Source: Prochlorococcus sp. AG-363-C02 | GTDB lineage: Bacteria; Cyanobacteriota; Cyanobacteriia; PCC-6307; Cyanobiaceae | Length of the DNA stretch: 36,854 nucleotides | Direction of reading: 5' to 3' | Assembly (NCBI GenBank): GCA_003278345.1 | Contig: QCFH01000016.1 | Location: forward strand, 1-36,854 | Shown here: in pieces, positions 8,505 to 16,450 of the stretch | How the letters are laid out: each line of letters opens with the position of its first letter | How positions within the stretch are numbered: the stretch's first letter is position 1 | The notes under the pieces: model-generated | What the model saw: the letters and a program-made list of their open reading frames with translations, nothing else | What the model was told of the DNA's origin: nothing | Databases searched by the model: none | Made by a program: the position numbers and the translations under genes

Positions 8505-9755
8505 TTAAAGAGAAAGACGCCTAAATGTTTTTTTACCTAATTGCAAAATTTTACCTACAACTTCTTTTTTATCAGAAAATTCTAAATTGGGGTCCAAGAT
8601 TTTCTTACCATCCAAACGAACGCCTCCCCCTTTGATTATTCGTCTTGCTTCGCTACTACTTTTAGACAGTCCAATAGCACTAATAAGATAAAAAGCTTTT
8701 ACAGGGAAGTTTATATTAGATAAAGATAGTTCAGGAACATCTTCAACAGAGTTACTAAAACCAGACGTAATCTTCGAAGCATCTTTCTGAGCAATATTTG
8801 CTGAAATCATTCCATGAAATTGAGCCGTCACATTTAAAGCCATATATTTCTGAAGATCCCTTTCATTAGAAGGGAAGTCTGCTGGTTCGCAATCGGTTAG
8901 CAGAGTCAAGTATTCTTTCACTTGATCATCAGCAACCTTCTCTAGCTTTGAATACATTGATAGCGGGTCTTCTGAAATAGAGACTGTATTTCCAAGACTT
9001 TTGCTCATCTTTTGCACCCCATCTAAACCAACAAGAATTGGCATTAACAACCCAAACTGGGGAATCTGATCAAAGTGACGCTGGATATCTCTACCCATAG
9101 CAACATTAAACTTTTGATCTACTCCACCAAGCTCTACATCTGCCTTAACTGCAAAAGAATCATAGCCCTGAAAAATAGGGTATAAAAACTCATGCAAAGC
9201 TATAGGAATCCCTGACTCATATCGTTTTGCAAACTCATCTTTTGCAAGCATCTGTCCAACAGTTGACTTACTAAGAAGATCAATAATCTTTGCAATATCA
9301 AAATCTTCCAACCATTCGCTATTTCGTCTTATTTCTATTCTCCCTGTAGTTTCAAAATCAAGAAGAGATTTATCCTTAGATTTGCCATATCCTAGCTGTT
9401 CAAGATACGTTTTTGCATTCTCTTCTACTTCCTTAGAAGTTAGTTGCACCCTTGTTTTGCTTTTACCCGTGGGATCTCCGATCCTCGCAGTAAAATCACC
9501 TATGATAAGAACAGCTGTATGGCCTGCATCTTGAAAAGACCTCAATTTGCGAAAAAGTATGCTATGTCCCAAATGAATATCTGAACCAGTTGGATCAATT
9601 CCAAACTTCACTCTAAGCGAACTGTTTTCTTTAAGAGACTCAGAAAGTCTTAATCCAAAATTATTATCTTTATCTGAATCTGAAGAAGCTAACGGAAAGA
9701 GATCAGTTATCCCTCTTGAAAGCCAATCAGGCAAAGCCTTTAATTGCTCATCCAT
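8505..9755 (-). CDS. tyrS: Tyrosyl-tRNA synthetase
   Basis: Class I aminoacyl-tRNA synthetase of 416 aa that charges tRNA-Tyr. The HIGH signature appears as HLGH (61-64) after [10 protein letters not shown], and the KMSKS loop is KMSKS (249-253) followed by LGN. The tail from about residue 345 has the shape of an S4 RNA-binding domain ([23 protein letters not shown]). The variant motifs and the S4 tail fit the TyrZ-like branch common in cyanobacteria. It is upstream of pyrF with 21 bases between. The start ATG at 9753-9755 gives the usual N-terminus. Confidence 0.96.
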   Translation of the reverse strand: MDEQLKALPDWLSRGITDLFPLASSDSDKDNNFGLRLSESLKENSSLRVKFGIDPTGSDIHLGHSILFRKLRSFQDAGHTAVLIIGDFTARIGDPTGKSKTRVQLTSKEVEENAKTYLEQLGYGKSKDKSLLDFETTGRIEIRRNSEWLEDFDIAKIIDLLSKSTVGQMLAKDEFAKRYESGIPIALHEFLYPIFQGYDSFAVKADVELGGVDQKFNVAMGRDIQRHFDQIPQFGLLMPILVGLDGVQKMSKSLGNTVSISEDPLSMYSKLEKVADDQVKEYLTLLTDCEPADFPSNERDLQKYMALNVTAQFHGMISANIAQKDASKITSGFSNSVEDVPELSLSNINFPVKAFYLISAIGLSKSSSEARRIIKGGGVRLDGKKILDPNLEFSDKKEVVGKILQLGKKTFRRLSL

Positions 9756-9801
9756 AAAAACTTCCTCTAGGGAAAAGATCGTTTATGTTCAAAATTAATA
9801 A

Positions 9802-10128
9802 TCAAGACTGTTTCTGGTCCAATTCAGCTTTCATTCTATTCAAAGTTAAATTCATTTGATCAAACATTTGATCTGGAGTCATCCCAAATTGACCTAACTG
9901 AGTTTTCAATTGCTCAACTGTCATTTTTGCCTGAAAATCTTCTGAGAGTTCAAACCTTTTCATAAACACCTTATAGCGCTCCATCAAAGACTCCATTTTC
10001 TTGATAAACATTTTTTTTCCCTCTCGATCAAATTTTCCATAACCTCCACCCAACTGCATAAGGTTCTGATAATCAGTGAAAAGATTTTTCGCCTCTTCCT
10101 GCACAATTTCGGATTCAAAAAATGTCAT
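9802..10128 (-). CDS. Cyanobacterial protein, DUF1825-like
   Basis: Small, highly charged, probably all-helical protein of 108 aa with no membrane segment or signal peptide. The sequence FFESEIVQEEAKNLFTDYQNLMQLGG and the later FGMTPDQMFDQMNLTLNRMKAEL match the cyanobacterial family I recall as DUF1825. No function is established. It lies 46 bases upstream of tyrS on the same strand, so read-through into tyrS-pyrF is possible. The 182 bases upstream (10129-10310) form a divergent promoter region shared with the next gene; it is very AT-rich and I see no defined operator. Confidence 0.82.
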   Translation of the reverse strand: MTFFESEIVQEEAKNLFTDYQNLMQLGGGYGKFDREGKKMFIKKMESLMERYKVFMKRFELSEDFQAKMTVEQLKTQLGQFGMTPDQMFDQMNLTLNRMKAELDQKQS

Positions 10129-10310
10129 ATGCCTATAATTCAGTAGATAAAGTGCTTTTTTCGCAATTAGTTTAGTCTCATTAAATTTTGCGATTTAAAT
10201 GAGGATCTAACCATTTACAAAAGCTTTTAGGTTCTCATGTTTAAATTATAATATTTTTTTGCATTAGAACTATGTAATGGAAGTAGTGATCACCAAACCA
10301 TCTAAATAAA

Positions 10311-10916
10311 ATGAACCTATCAAAAGGTCAAGGGGAATTATTTAATCAGGAAGATTATATTAATTATTCAAAATTAGAGCCGAATAGGCTTTTCTTTAAA
10401 AAAGATGAAATAGAGGCATGGCAGCTAAGAATTCATACATATCAGGCATTACATTTTAAAAACATCGCAGTAAGAGAACATCAGAAATCGATTTTTAACA
10501 ACAATGAAATAAAGGAAGATTCGTTAATTCCTAACATTCTAGGACTTACACCTTTACCACTCAATTTTTGGCAATGGCCAAAAAGCCATCACCATGGCCC
10601 CGCAATATATCTAGTTATGGATAAAATTTCAAAATTGAACTCCCATATTCTTCTTTACATAGGAGAAACAGTTGCAGCAGAGAAAAGATGGAAAGGTGAT
10701 CATGATTGTAAAAACTATCTACAGGAATATTCCCAAGCATGCCAAAGGGTAGGGGTAAAGACTCAATTGAGCATTCGTTTCTGGAAAGATGTGCCTAAAG
10801 AAACAAAAGGCAGAAGAGATTTTGAGCAGCAACTTATTAAAAAATGGCTTCCAGCTTTTAATAAAGAGACAAGAGGAAATTGGGATACACCTTTTACTAA
10901 TGAAATTAAGCAATAA
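10311..10916 (+). CDS. Stand-alone GIY-YIG-like nuclease-fold protein
   Basis: Protein of 201 aa. The first 90 residues are not recognised. Residues about 96-190 fit a GIY-YIG nuclease domain: GPAIYLV for the GIY strand (96-102), LLYIGET for YIG (114-120), then R126 as the candidate catalytic Arg, a distal FEQQLIKKW with E172 as the candidate metal-binding Glu, and a PAFN end. These residues are all present, so it may be active. Cellular role and DNA target are unknown; it is not UvrC or a homing endonuclease by length. It lies 35 bases upstream of pepA and may share its transcript. Similar stand-alone proteins occur in cyanobacteria as far as I recall. Confidence 0.68.
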   Translation: MNLSKGQGELFNQEDYINYSKLEPNRLFFKKDEIEAWQLRIHTYQALHFKNIAVREHQKSIFNNNEIKEDSLIPNILGLTPLPLNFWQWPKSHHHGPAIYLVMDKISKLNSHILLYIGETVAAEKRWKGDHDCKNYLQEYSQACQRVGVKTQLSIRFWKDVPKETKGRRDFEQQLIKKWLPAFNKETRGNWDTPFTNEIKQ

Positions 10917-10951
10917 AAACAGTTAACATTAAAAAAAAGTCTATGTTTTAA

Positions 10952-12430
10952 ATGAAAATCACTGTAACTCAGAAAAATCTTAGCGAGTGGTCTGGACAAG
11001 TTTTAGCTATTGGATTAGTAGAAGAAAATATTGAAAATCAACTCAAAAAACTAAATGGATTGTGTGATCTTGAGTCACTTTTTAATTATTTAAAATCGAA
11101 AGATTTTTCAGCAAAATCTGGAGAAATGGTAAAACTTGAGTTTTTGAATAGTTCCCCGGAAAAGATCATCTTAATTGGTCTTGGGAAATCAGAAGAGCTT
11201 TCAATAAATGATCTTAGAGAAGGTGCTTGTCTCGCCTCAAGATCAAGCATTGGATCGACAGGAAAAATTGGTGTCTTATTCCCTTGGCAAACATTTGAAT
11301 TCGATATAGCAGCACAAGCAGTAGCTGAATCAATTAGGTTGTCGATCTTTAAGGATCTACGTTTTAGCAGCGACCCAAAACCTTCGAAATCCCCTCAAGA
11401 GCTTGATTTAATAGGAATTCCAGAAGATACAACCGACTTCATCTCAAACATAGATCCTATTTGCTCAGGTGTAGAGCTTGCTAGAAAACTTGTTGGAGCC
11501 CCTCCCAACGATCTAACTCCCAGCAAATTAGCAAGCACAGCTAAAGAAGTCGCAAAAAAATTTCAATTAGAGTGCAAGATTCTTGAACGCGCAGATTGCG
11601 AAAAACTTGGCATGGGTGCCTATTTGGCTGTTGATCAAGGCTCTGATCTTGAACCTAAATTCATCCATCTAATCTATAAACCTAAAACGAATATAAAACG
11701 TCGAATTGCAGTAATAGGGAAAGGCCTAACTTTCGATTCAGGAGGTTACAACTTAAAAGTTGGTGCATCTCAAATAGAGATGATGAAATACGACATGGGA
11801 GGCAGCGCTTCAATAATTGGAGCAGCGCGCGCAATTGGTGAAATTGCACCTATAGGGACAGAAATCCATTTCATCGTTGCATCATGTGAAAACATGGTCA
11901 ACGGATCAGCTGTTCATCCTGGAGATATAGTTAAAGCCTCGAATGGTAAAACAATAGAAATCAACAACACAGATGCAGAAGGTAGATTAACTCTTGCAGA
12001 CGCACTCGTATATGCTTGCAAACTTAAACCAGACTCAATAGTGGATTTAGCAACATTAACTGGTGCCTGTGTAATTGCACTTGGAGAAGAAATTGCTGGG
12101 CTATGGGTTAACGACGATGAACTAGCTCAGGAATTAGAACAAGCTTCTTCATTGTGTGGCGAAAAGCTTTGGCGTATGCCTCTACAAAAATCATATAAAA
12201 AAGGCCTAAAATCTATGCTCGCTGATATAAAAAATACTGGTCCTAGAGCAGGAGGTTCTATAACTGCAGCTCTATTCCTAACAGAATTTATAGAAAAAGG
12301 AATATCATGGGCTCATATCGATATCGCTGGAACATGTTGGACGGACAAAGATAGAGGCATAGATCCTGCTGGTGCAACTGGTTTTGGAGTAAGAACTCTT
12401 GTTAACTGGGCATGTAAAATAGGTATCTAA
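10952..12430 (+). CDS. pepA: Leucyl aminopeptidase (M17)
   Basis: Cytosolic dimanganese/zinc aminopeptidase of 492 aa that removes N-terminal residues from peptides. The M17 signature NTDAEGRL occurs at residues 339-346, and the metal and catalytic lysine region reads IGKGLTFDSGGYNLK. The N-terminal half is the variable macro-like domain. The length is normal for PepA. It converges on msrA with about 70 AT-rich bases between; I see no convincing terminator in that gap. Confidence 0.96.
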   Translation: MKITVTQKNLSEWSGQVLAIGLVEENIENQLKKLNGLCDLESLFNYLKSKDFSAKSGEMVKLEFLNSSPEKIILIGLGKSEELSINDLREGACLASRSSIGSTGKIGVLFPWQTFEFDIAAQAVAESIRLSIFKDLRFSSDPKPSKSPQELDLIGIPEDTTDFISNIDPICSGVELARKLVGAPPNDLTPSKLASTAKEVAKKFQLECKILERADCEKLGMGAYLAVDQGSDLEPKFIHLIYKPKTNIKRRIAVIGKGLTFDSGGYNLKVGASQIEMMKYDMGGSASIIGAARAIGEIAPIGTEIHFIVASCENMVNGSAVHPGDIVKASNGKTIEINNTDAEGRLTLADALVYACKLKPDSIVDLATLTGACVIALGEEIAGLWVNDDELAQELEQASSLCGEKLWRMPLQKSYKKGLKSMLADIKNTGPRAGGSITAALFLTEFIEKGISWAHIDIAGTCWTDKDRGIDPAGATGFGVRTLVNWACKIGI

Positions 12431-12500
12431 AATAATAGCGGAGATTCTAATACTTTAAAATAGTTATTATTTTATAAGTTATCAGAAAGTTTTTATAAAA

Positions 12501-13094
12501 TCATCTCCAAACTTCTTTTAATCTTTTATCTCTTTTGCAAGAAGATCGATAGAAATTATATTTAAGTGAATTTCTTTCAGCAAAGTCTTGATGATAATCT
12601 TCTGCAATCCAGAATGTATTACTTGGTTTAATCTGAACAGCTATTTCATCTAAATTAATTAATAATTTAGATGAAATAGCTTTTAAACTTTTATTTGCTT
12701 CAACTTTCTGGAAATCATCCATAAAATAAATAACTGGTTTATAAGAGTCACCTCTATCGCAAAATTGGCCATTTGAATCAAACGGATCTATATTAATCCA
12801 GTAATTATTCAATAATTCTTTATAACTTATTTTAGAAGAATCATATGTCACTTTAACAGCTTCTTTATGCCCTTCATGATTGCGATAGGTGGGAAATTCA
12901 GCACTACCCCCTGTGTATCCACTTTTAACAGAAAAAACACCTGGCAAAGATTCCATGTCATGTTCTAAGCACCAAAAACAACCTCCTGCAAAAATAGCCT
13001 CTTCTGTTTCAGCATTAGCTTGTGGAACAAATGCAATTAAAAAGATAAAAGTTGTAACCAAGAATAAAGTTCTTAATCGATTAGAAAAATTCAT
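12501..13094 (-). CDS. msrA: Exported peptide methionine sulfoxide reductase A
   Basis: Reduces methionine-S-sulfoxide in damaged proteins. The MsrA motif appears as GGCFWC with the catalytic Cys39, followed by LEHDMESLPGV and GYTGG. Residues 1-28 form a clear signal peptide (basic start, hydrophobic LFLVTTFIFLIAFVP, cleavage after ANA), so the enzyme probably acts in the periplasm or thylakoid lumen. Additional Cys residues (FCDRG and SSCKR near the end) may serve as resolving cysteines. Its ATG overlaps the lpxB stop codon (ATGA, 13091-13094), making it the last gene of the lpx block. The coding region contains a perfect 19-bp inverted repeat, listed separately. Confidence 0.93.
   Translation of the reverse strand: MNFSNRLRTLFLVTTFIFLIAFVPQANAETEEAIFAGGCFWCLEHDMESLPGVFSVKSGYTGGSAEFPTYRNHEGHKEAVKVTYDSSKISYKELLNNYWINIDPFDSNGQFCDRGDSYKPVIYFMDDFQKVEANKSLKAISSKLLINLDEIAVQIKPSNTFWIAEDYHQDFAERNSLKYNFYRSSCKRDKRLKEVWR
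12639..12681. repeat. Perfect 19-bp inverted repeat inside msrA
   Basis: Left arm AGCTATTTCATCTAAATTA (12639-12657) and right arm 12663-12681 are exact reverse complements with a 5-nt spacer. In the msrA mRNA this would form a long hairpin in the coding sequence, in the poorly conserved stretch SKLLINLDEIAVQ before the conserved AEDYHQ. No T-run follows on the minus strand, so it is not a standard terminator. Confidence 0.9.
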
Positions 13095-14266
13095 TTTATT
13101 GATAAGTCTAGTATCTCATTTGCAGCTCTATATGTCACACCAGGATCTCCTAGATTTTCTCTAAGAGTTTGATAACCATCTAAAATTCTTTCTCTTTCTT
13201 TATTGTCTTCTATTAATGGCATGGCTATTTCTACAACTTTTTCAGCAGAAATTTCTTTTTGAACAAGTTCAGGAAGCAATCTTTTTTTTAACAAAAGGTT
13301 AACAGGTGATATATGATCAACTTTAAACTTAAGAACTTTCTTTGCTATAAATGCGGTGATTCTACTTACCTTATATACAACAATTTGAGGCACCATATGT
13401 ATAGCCAACTCCATGTTAATTGTTCCTGATTTTGTAAGTGCAATTTCAGCAACTTTAAAAAGGGATGGTTTTAATTTATCGACGTTATTAGCAGAAAAAA
13501 CTTTTCCTTTTACTCCAAAACGTATTAATGCTTTTTCAAGTATAAGTTGAAATTTCTCTTGAGCAGCTGGCAACAATACAAATAACTCTGGGTTCTTCTC
13601 TTGAATCAATGCAGCGGCTCCCAAAAGTGGCGGCAATAAATATCTTAACTCCTGAGTTCTTGAAGCAGGCAAAACCAATAAAAATTTCTTAGAAGGATCA
13701 ACATCAAGTTGCTTGCAAGCTTCTTTACGATTAGGCATTTCCTTAAGATTATCTATCATAGGATGACCAACCCAAGAAACTTCTCCACCTCTAGACTGAT
13801 AAAAATCAGCCTCTTGCTTAAAGATTGCCAAGATTTTATTTGTAAATCGAATCAAGTCAGTTGATCCACTTTCTCCTAATCTCCACGCCCATTCTTGAGG
13901 GGCAATGTAATAGATAATTGGCAAAGTTGGAATCAATTTTCTAGCCTTATTCCCAAGTCGAATATTTGGTCCCATGTAATCAATAAGAACCAATACATCA
14001 GGAGGAGAATTTTCTATCAGTTCATCAGCTATTGCTTGAAACCTTAATGTTGGAATTAAATAAGGCAATACTTCCCAAAAACCAATTGCTCCAATAGATG
14101 CAGTATTTGCAATTAATTCAGCCCCTGCCTCTTTCATTAATGGTCCTCCTAGGGCAATTATTTCCAATTGAATACCTCTTCTTTTCGACTCATTAAACAA
14201 GGCTTTTACTAAAAAACTTCCCTGCAAGTCACCTGATACTTCCCCAGTGCTTATAAGCAAACGCAT
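13091..14266 (-). CDS. lpxB: Lipid-A-disaccharide synthase
   Basis: GT19 glycosyltransferase of 391 aa that joins UDP-2,3-diacylglucosamine and lipid X into the lipid A disaccharide at the inner face of the membrane. The N-terminal signature STGEVSGDLQG lies at 6-16; further family blocks include IDYMGPNIRLG, YYIAPQEWAW, VGHPMID, LLVLPASRTQEL and LTKSGTINMELA. The length is typical. It starts one base after the lpxA stop and overlaps msrA by 4 nt, so the set is surely one transcription unit. Confidence 0.95.
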   Translation of the reverse strand: MRLLISTGEVSGDLQGSFLVKALFNESKRRGIQLEIIALGGPLMKEAGAELIANTASIGAIGFWEVLPYLIPTLRFQAIADELIENSPPDVLVLIDYMGPNIRLGNKARKLIPTLPIIYYIAPQEWAWRLGESGSTDLIRFTNKILAIFKQEADFYQSRGGEVSWVGHPMIDNLKEMPNRKEACKQLDVDPSKKFLLVLPASRTQELRYLLPPLLGAAALIQEKNPELFVLLPAAQEKFQLILEKALIRFGVKGKVFSANNVDKLKPSLFKVAEIALTKSGTINMELAIHMVPQIVVYKVSRITAFIAKKVLKFKVDHISPVNLLLKKRLLPELVQKEISAEKVVEIAMPLIEDNKERERILDGYQTLRENLGDPGVTYRAANEILDLSIK

Positions 14267-14267
14267 G

Positions 14268-15104
14268 TTACCTACTTTCAGGATTTATAAATGGCATTGG
14301 TCCTCTTCTTCCATTCCCTATTGAAGCCTCAAGAAATGAACAAAGCTCTTTTGATGCTTTTAATAAAGTCTGCTCTTTTGCCAAGTCCAAACTTCTTTTA
14401 AAAACATGACCTGATCGAAAAATTAAATTCCAAATCTCATTTAATTGATTGAATTCTTGTGGGTTTTCATTTGCAAGGCCTCTTCTTCTAATCCCAACGC
14501 GATTTAAGCCTCTAATTCTGCCAGGGTGACCTTCGACCAAACAGTAAGGTGGGACATCTCTATCAACTCTTGTCATGCCTCCAACCATAGCCAAAGCACC
14601 TACATGAACAAACTGATGAATACCTAAAGAACCTCCTATAACTGCTTGATCTTCTATAACAACCTCACCAGCGACTTGAACGCTATTAGCAATAACAACC
14701 TCATTACCAATATCACAACCATGAGCGATATGTGTATAAGCCATTAATAAGCTTCTATCCCCAATCCGAGTTTGCTCTCCTTCATTAGTTGCTTTATTAA
14801 CAGTTACGCACTCTCTGAAAACATTTTTTTCTCCGATAATAACTTCTGTAGGTGCACCTTGATATTTCAAATCTTGTGGCTCGAGTCCAATACAAGCACC
14901 TGGGAAAACCTTATTCAATGGCCCCATCCTAACTCTTCCATCAATAACAACATTTGGGCCAATAATAGTTTTAGCTCCTATTTCAACTTCTGGACCAATA
15001 AAAGAACCAGGGCCAACAACGACTCCTTCACTAAGTTTGGCCTTAGAGTCTACAACAGCTAAAGGGTGAACATCTATGCACATATCAATCATTAAATTAA
15101 TCAA
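14268..15104 (-). CDS. lpxA: UDP-N-acetylglucosamine acyltransferase
   Basis: First enzyme of lipid A synthesis, which acylates UDP-GlcNAc at O-3 from acyl-ACP. It is a left-handed beta-helix protein of 278 aa with repeated hexapeptides (for example [20 protein letters not shown]). The catalytic His is in [10 protein letters not shown] (H128), and the C-terminal helical part begins after [15 protein letters not shown]. The start is ambiguous: ATGs at 15104, 15092 and 15083 precede the conserved [14 protein letters not shown]. The longest form overlaps the end of fabZ by 8 nt. The order fabZ-lpxA-lpxB is the one seen widely in Gram-negative bacteria. Confidence 0.95.
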   Translation of the reverse strand: MINLMIDMCIDVHPLAVVDSKAKLSEGVVVGPGSFIGPEVEIGAKTIIGPNVVIDGRVRMGPLNKVFPGACIGLEPQDLKYQGAPTEVIIGEKNVFRECVTVNKATNEGEQTRIGDRSLLMAYTHIAHGCDIGNEVVIANSVQVAGEVVIEDQAVIGGSLGIHQFVHVGALAMVGGMTRVDRDVPPYCLVEGHPGRIRGLNRVGIRRRGLANENPQEFNQLNEIWNLIFRSGHVFKRSLDLAKEQTLLKASKELCSFLEASIGNGRRGPMPFINPESR

Positions 15105-15552
15105 CCAAGGAGAACATTAATTCTCCTGAGCAAGCCAAATTACCATCAACCTTTGCCTCCCCTTTAACTTTTCCAAATCGCTGCCTTTTTATACTTATTA
15201 GTTCACAATTAATAACCAGTTGATCACCAGGAACAACTGGGCGGCGAAATCTAACATTATCAATTCCTGCGAAAACAAAAAGGCCTTTAGGTAAATCAGG
15301 CATCTGTTTTACAATTAATCCTCCAACTTGTGCCATTGCCTCAACAATTAAAACACCTGGCATCAAAGGTCTGTCTGGAAAGTGGCCTTGAAAATGAGGC
15401 TCATTTAAGGTTACGTTTTTAATTCCTGTTGCAGTTTTACCTGCCTCATAGCTAGTCAAGCGATCAACCAAAGCAAATGGATAACGATGGGGTAATAGCC
15501 CCATTATTTCTTCACTAGTCAGAGAAACAGAACTCGAAGGAGGATTAGTCAT
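15097..15552 (-). CDS. fabZ: 3-hydroxyacyl-ACP dehydratase FabZ
   Basis: Hot-dog-fold dehydratase of 151 aa that makes trans-2-enoyl-ACP in fatty-acid elongation. It competes with LpxA for 3-hydroxyacyl-ACP. The signature [13 protein letters not shown] is near the N-terminus, with catalytic H57 in [15 protein letters not shown] and E71 in IVEAMAQ. It lies 7 bases after lpxC and overlaps lpxA by up to 8 nt. Placement among lpx genes is conserved and thought to help balance phospholipid and lipid A synthesis. Confidence 0.96.
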   Translation of the reverse strand: MTNPPSSSVSLTSEEIMGLLPHRYPFALVDRLTSYEAGKTATGIKNVTLNEPHFQGHFPDRPLMPGVLIVEAMAQVGGLIVKQMPDLPKGLFVFAGIDNVRFRRPVVPGDQLVINCELISIKRQRFGKVKGEAKVDGNLACSGELMFSLVD

Positions 15553-15559
15553 GGCAGCA

Positions 15560-16450
15560 TTATTTTAAAGAGCATACTTGCTTAACTGCTTTAGCAAATT
15601 GAGTATGAAGAGCATGAGATCCTCTGTAGACCAAAACCTGAGCTTTGGGCAACCCAATGAGTGCTAAATCTCCTATTAAATCAAGAAGCTTATGTCTAAC
15701 AGGCTCATTTTCGAATCTCAATGGCGGATTAAGCCAAGAGTTTTCATCACAAACTAAAGAATTATTCAAATTACCGCCCTTAATAAGACCCTGAGAAATC
15801 AAGTGATCAATTTGATCTTTAAAGCCAAACGTTCTGGCAGGAGCAATTTCCTCAACAAAATTCTGAGGTGTTAATTCTAAAGAAAGCATTTGCTTTCCAA
15901 TTACAGAGTAAGGAAAATCAATTATTCCAATTAAGCGAAATTTATCTGAAGGGATAGCACTTATCATACTCAATCCTTGATAAATAACTAAAGGTTCTTT
16001 AATTTCAAACTCAGTTTTTTGTGAAATGTTTAATCTATTTATTCCAGCTTGTTCAATTGCTTCTACCCATTCAATAGAAGATCCATCTAACAAAGGGATT
16101 TCGTTACCATTAACAAGGATATGAGCATGCGTTAAACCACATCCAATCAAAGCAGCTAAAAGATGTTCGACAGTTGAAAGTTTTTTTGTCCCTAATTCTA
16201 GAGTTGTGCATAGAGGACTATGCACAACTAAAGATGGATTAAGTTTTACAGGCGGTTGTGAGGATTCCTTCCAAGAAACATAGAAACCTTCCTTTAGAGA
16301 AGGAAGAAGCGTAACTTCAGTCTCTATCCCACTATGTAATCCAATCCCTTTTCGGGAAACAGCTTCCCTTAGAGTCCATGAATTCTCATAATCATCAGGC
16401 AACCATTCCAATCTAGAACTTCCAACCAAATCCAATGTTATATCTAACAT
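15560..16450 (-). CDS. lpxC: UDP-3-O-acyl-N-acetylglucosamine deacetylase
   Basis: Zinc deacetylase and committed step of lipid A synthesis. Recognised by [26 protein letters not shown] (zinc His), [16 protein letters not shown] and [15 protein letters not shown] (the remaining zinc His and Asp). The ATG at 16450 gives 296 aa. This start lies 38 nt inside bamA, upstream of its TAG at 16413-16415. A TTG at 16411 next to that stop would give a shorter protein that still contains every conserved block, so the start is uncertain. The open frame extends to a TTG at 16474 but gains nothing recognisable. fabZ follows after 7 bases. A perfect 12-bp hairpin lies inside the gene. Confidence 0.93.
   Translation of the reverse strand: MLDITLDLVGSSRLEWLPDDYENSWTLREAVSRKGIGLHSGIETEVTLLPSLKEGFYVSWKESSQPPVKLNPSLVVHSPLCTTLELGTKKLSTVEHLLAALIGCGLTHAHILVNGNEIPLLDGSSIEWVEAIEQAGINRLNISQKTEFEIKEPLVIYQGLSMISAIPSDKFRLIGIIDFPYSVIGKQMLSLELTPQNFVEEIAPARTFGFKDQIDHLISQGLIKGGNLNNSLVCDENSWLNPPLRFENEPVRHKLLDLIGDLALIGLPKAQVLVYRGSHALHTQFAKAVKQVCSLK
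16202..16229. repeat. Perfect 12-bp inverted repeat inside lpxC
   Basis: Arms AGTTGTGCATAG (16202-16213) and CTATGCACAACT (16218-16229) are exact reverse complements with a 4-nt spacer. In lpxC mRNA this forms a tetraloop hairpin within the codons for VVHSPLCTT, about 75 codons from the ATG start. No U-run follows. Confidence 0.88.

Noticed and set aside
12429..12473. Inverted repeat AAAATAATA / TATTATTTT between pepA and msrA as a terminator
   Set aside because: It has only A-T pairs and a long loop, so it is expected by chance in this DNA.
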